From the NCBI GenBank assembly GCA_964415185.1, contig CAYPZI010000038.1:1-24327 (forward strand): DNA of 24,327 bases, given 5' to 3'. Of the stretch, positions 23,804 to 24,327 are shown one piece after another (position 1 is the first letter of the stretch; each line of letters starts with the position of its first letter). Below the pieces are notes generated by a model that made no database searches, was not told the origin of the DNA, and worked only from the letters and a program-made list of their open reading frames with translations. The translations under genes were made by a program, and so were the position numbers. Origin of the DNA: CAYVBJ01 sp964415185 (lineage in GTDB: Bacteria > Bacteroidota > Rhodothermia > Balneolales > Balneolaceae).

Positions 23804-24327
23804 ATGAACCAGTTTCTTACACATTTTCCTGAGTCGCTTCAGGCATATATTCAGCAGTTTGAATCTGATCCCGAAGGGGCCATCGAAAGGCTCGAAAAAT
23901 TTACGGCCAAACGGGGCCCAGATGCGGTGGGCAGATGCCTATTGGCCTGGATGTATCATAAACATGGCAACGAAAAAAAAGCCATCTCCAACGCCTGGCA
24001 GGCGAAGGTATATGCCCCCGGCAGCCCGTTCCTGGAACAGTTTCACTACTACCTGAAGCATCCCAAAAAATTCAATGCCTGGCACCCCGAGCAAAACAGA
24101 GAGATTTCAAGAGTCAGCTACCGCTACGATGACCAGGCCCATCCGATCATGGATCTTGATTCCCTGATCAGTAAACTCTCCTCCATCGAAACCCGGAGAT
24201 TAAAACCGGAAGACCTGACAGACGATGATACCGACCTAGGCAGTTCTTCCGCCCAAACCGATGACATCGTCACCGAAACCCTTGCCGTGATACACGAAAA
24301 ACAGAAAAATTACGACGCTGCCGTTCT
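23804..24327 (+). CDS. TPR-like protein, 3' end outside window
   Basis: The frame is open from the ATG at 23804 to the end of the window (at least 174 residues, partial). It starts MNQFLTHFPESLQAYIQQFE. Residues about 20-90 look like tetratricopeptide-type helices (LLAWMYHKHGNEKKAISNAW, about 48-67). The later part is acidic with several aspartate/serine runs. No signal peptide is seen. Following lptE by 40 nt, it is probably in the same operon. Function is unknown; many Bacteroidota carry a TPR protein at this position. Confidence 0.75.
   Translation, partial: MNQFLTHFPESLQAYIQQFESDPEGAIERLEKFTAKRGPDAVGRCLLAWMYHKHGNEKKAISNAWQAKVYAPGSPFLEQFHYYLKHPKKFNAWHPEQNREISRVSYRYDDQAHPIMDLDSLISKLSSIETRRLKPEDLTDDDTDLGSSSAQTDDIVTETLAVIHEKQKNYDAAV

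Noticed and set aside
23859..24056. A 65-codon plus frame near the right edge
   Set aside because: It is out of frame with the longer open gene from 23804 that has TPR-like helices and runs to the window end.
1..24327. tRNA, rRNA, riboswitch or prophage genes
   Set aside because: No cloverleaf-like T-loop/acceptor pattern, rRNA segment, known riboswitch core, integrase or phage structural gene was recognised.

Overview
The window looks like chromosomal DNA from a member of the Balneolota/Rhodothermota branch of the Bacteroidota–Chlorobiota superphylum. Five things point there: an outer-membrane biology (LptE-type lipoprotein, two predicted outer-membrane barrels), a sigma-54 activator directly coupled to lptE, a TAnnTTTG-type promoter element before miaB, few strong Shine-Dalgarno sites, and a moderate G+C content. 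A glucosylglycerate (compatible solute) cluster fits a salt-adapted bacterium. The phylum is an inference from gene content; no rRNA is present.

Layout. 1-392 is non-coding, with a 13-bp tandem repeat and several hairpins. 393-2930 holds divergent fadD (acyl-CoA ligase) and a Fur-family regulator. 3067-7167 is a leftward cinA / outer-membrane barrel / ftsX operon. 7400-9678 runs rightward: pgsA, pgpA (phosphatidylglycerol synthesis), pyrE and a small unknown protein. 9679-10294 is non-coding and carries a 252-bp MITE-like element placed inside an older inverted repeat. 10295-11647 is miaB, closed by a strong bidirectional terminator. 11724-12529 is a DUF4382-type lipoprotein gene whose signal peptide is out of frame by one base.

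12708-16179 is a compact leftward four-gene operon: ECF sigma factor, membrane-anchored anti-sigma-like protein with a C-terminal CBM48/AMPK-type glycan-binding domain, outer-membrane barrel with a second copy of the same domain, and a secreted helical-repeat protein. I see this as the best candidate for an undescribed system: an envelope circuit in which regulator and output share a periplasmic carbohydrate-recognition-like fold.

16384-21244 is a glucosylglycerate module: an M20 peptidase-like protein that lacks the usual catalytic glutamate, glucosyl-3-phosphoglycerate synthase (GTG start, overlapping), a HAD phosphatase, and on the opposite strand a GH13_18 phosphorylase, most likely glucosylglycerate phosphorylase. 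Synthesis and phosphorolytic recycling are therefore side by side. 21245-21989 holds the second MITE copy and a decayed coding remnant. 21990-24327 is a sigma-54 activator, lptE and the start of a TPR-like protein, an apparent operon that runs off the window.
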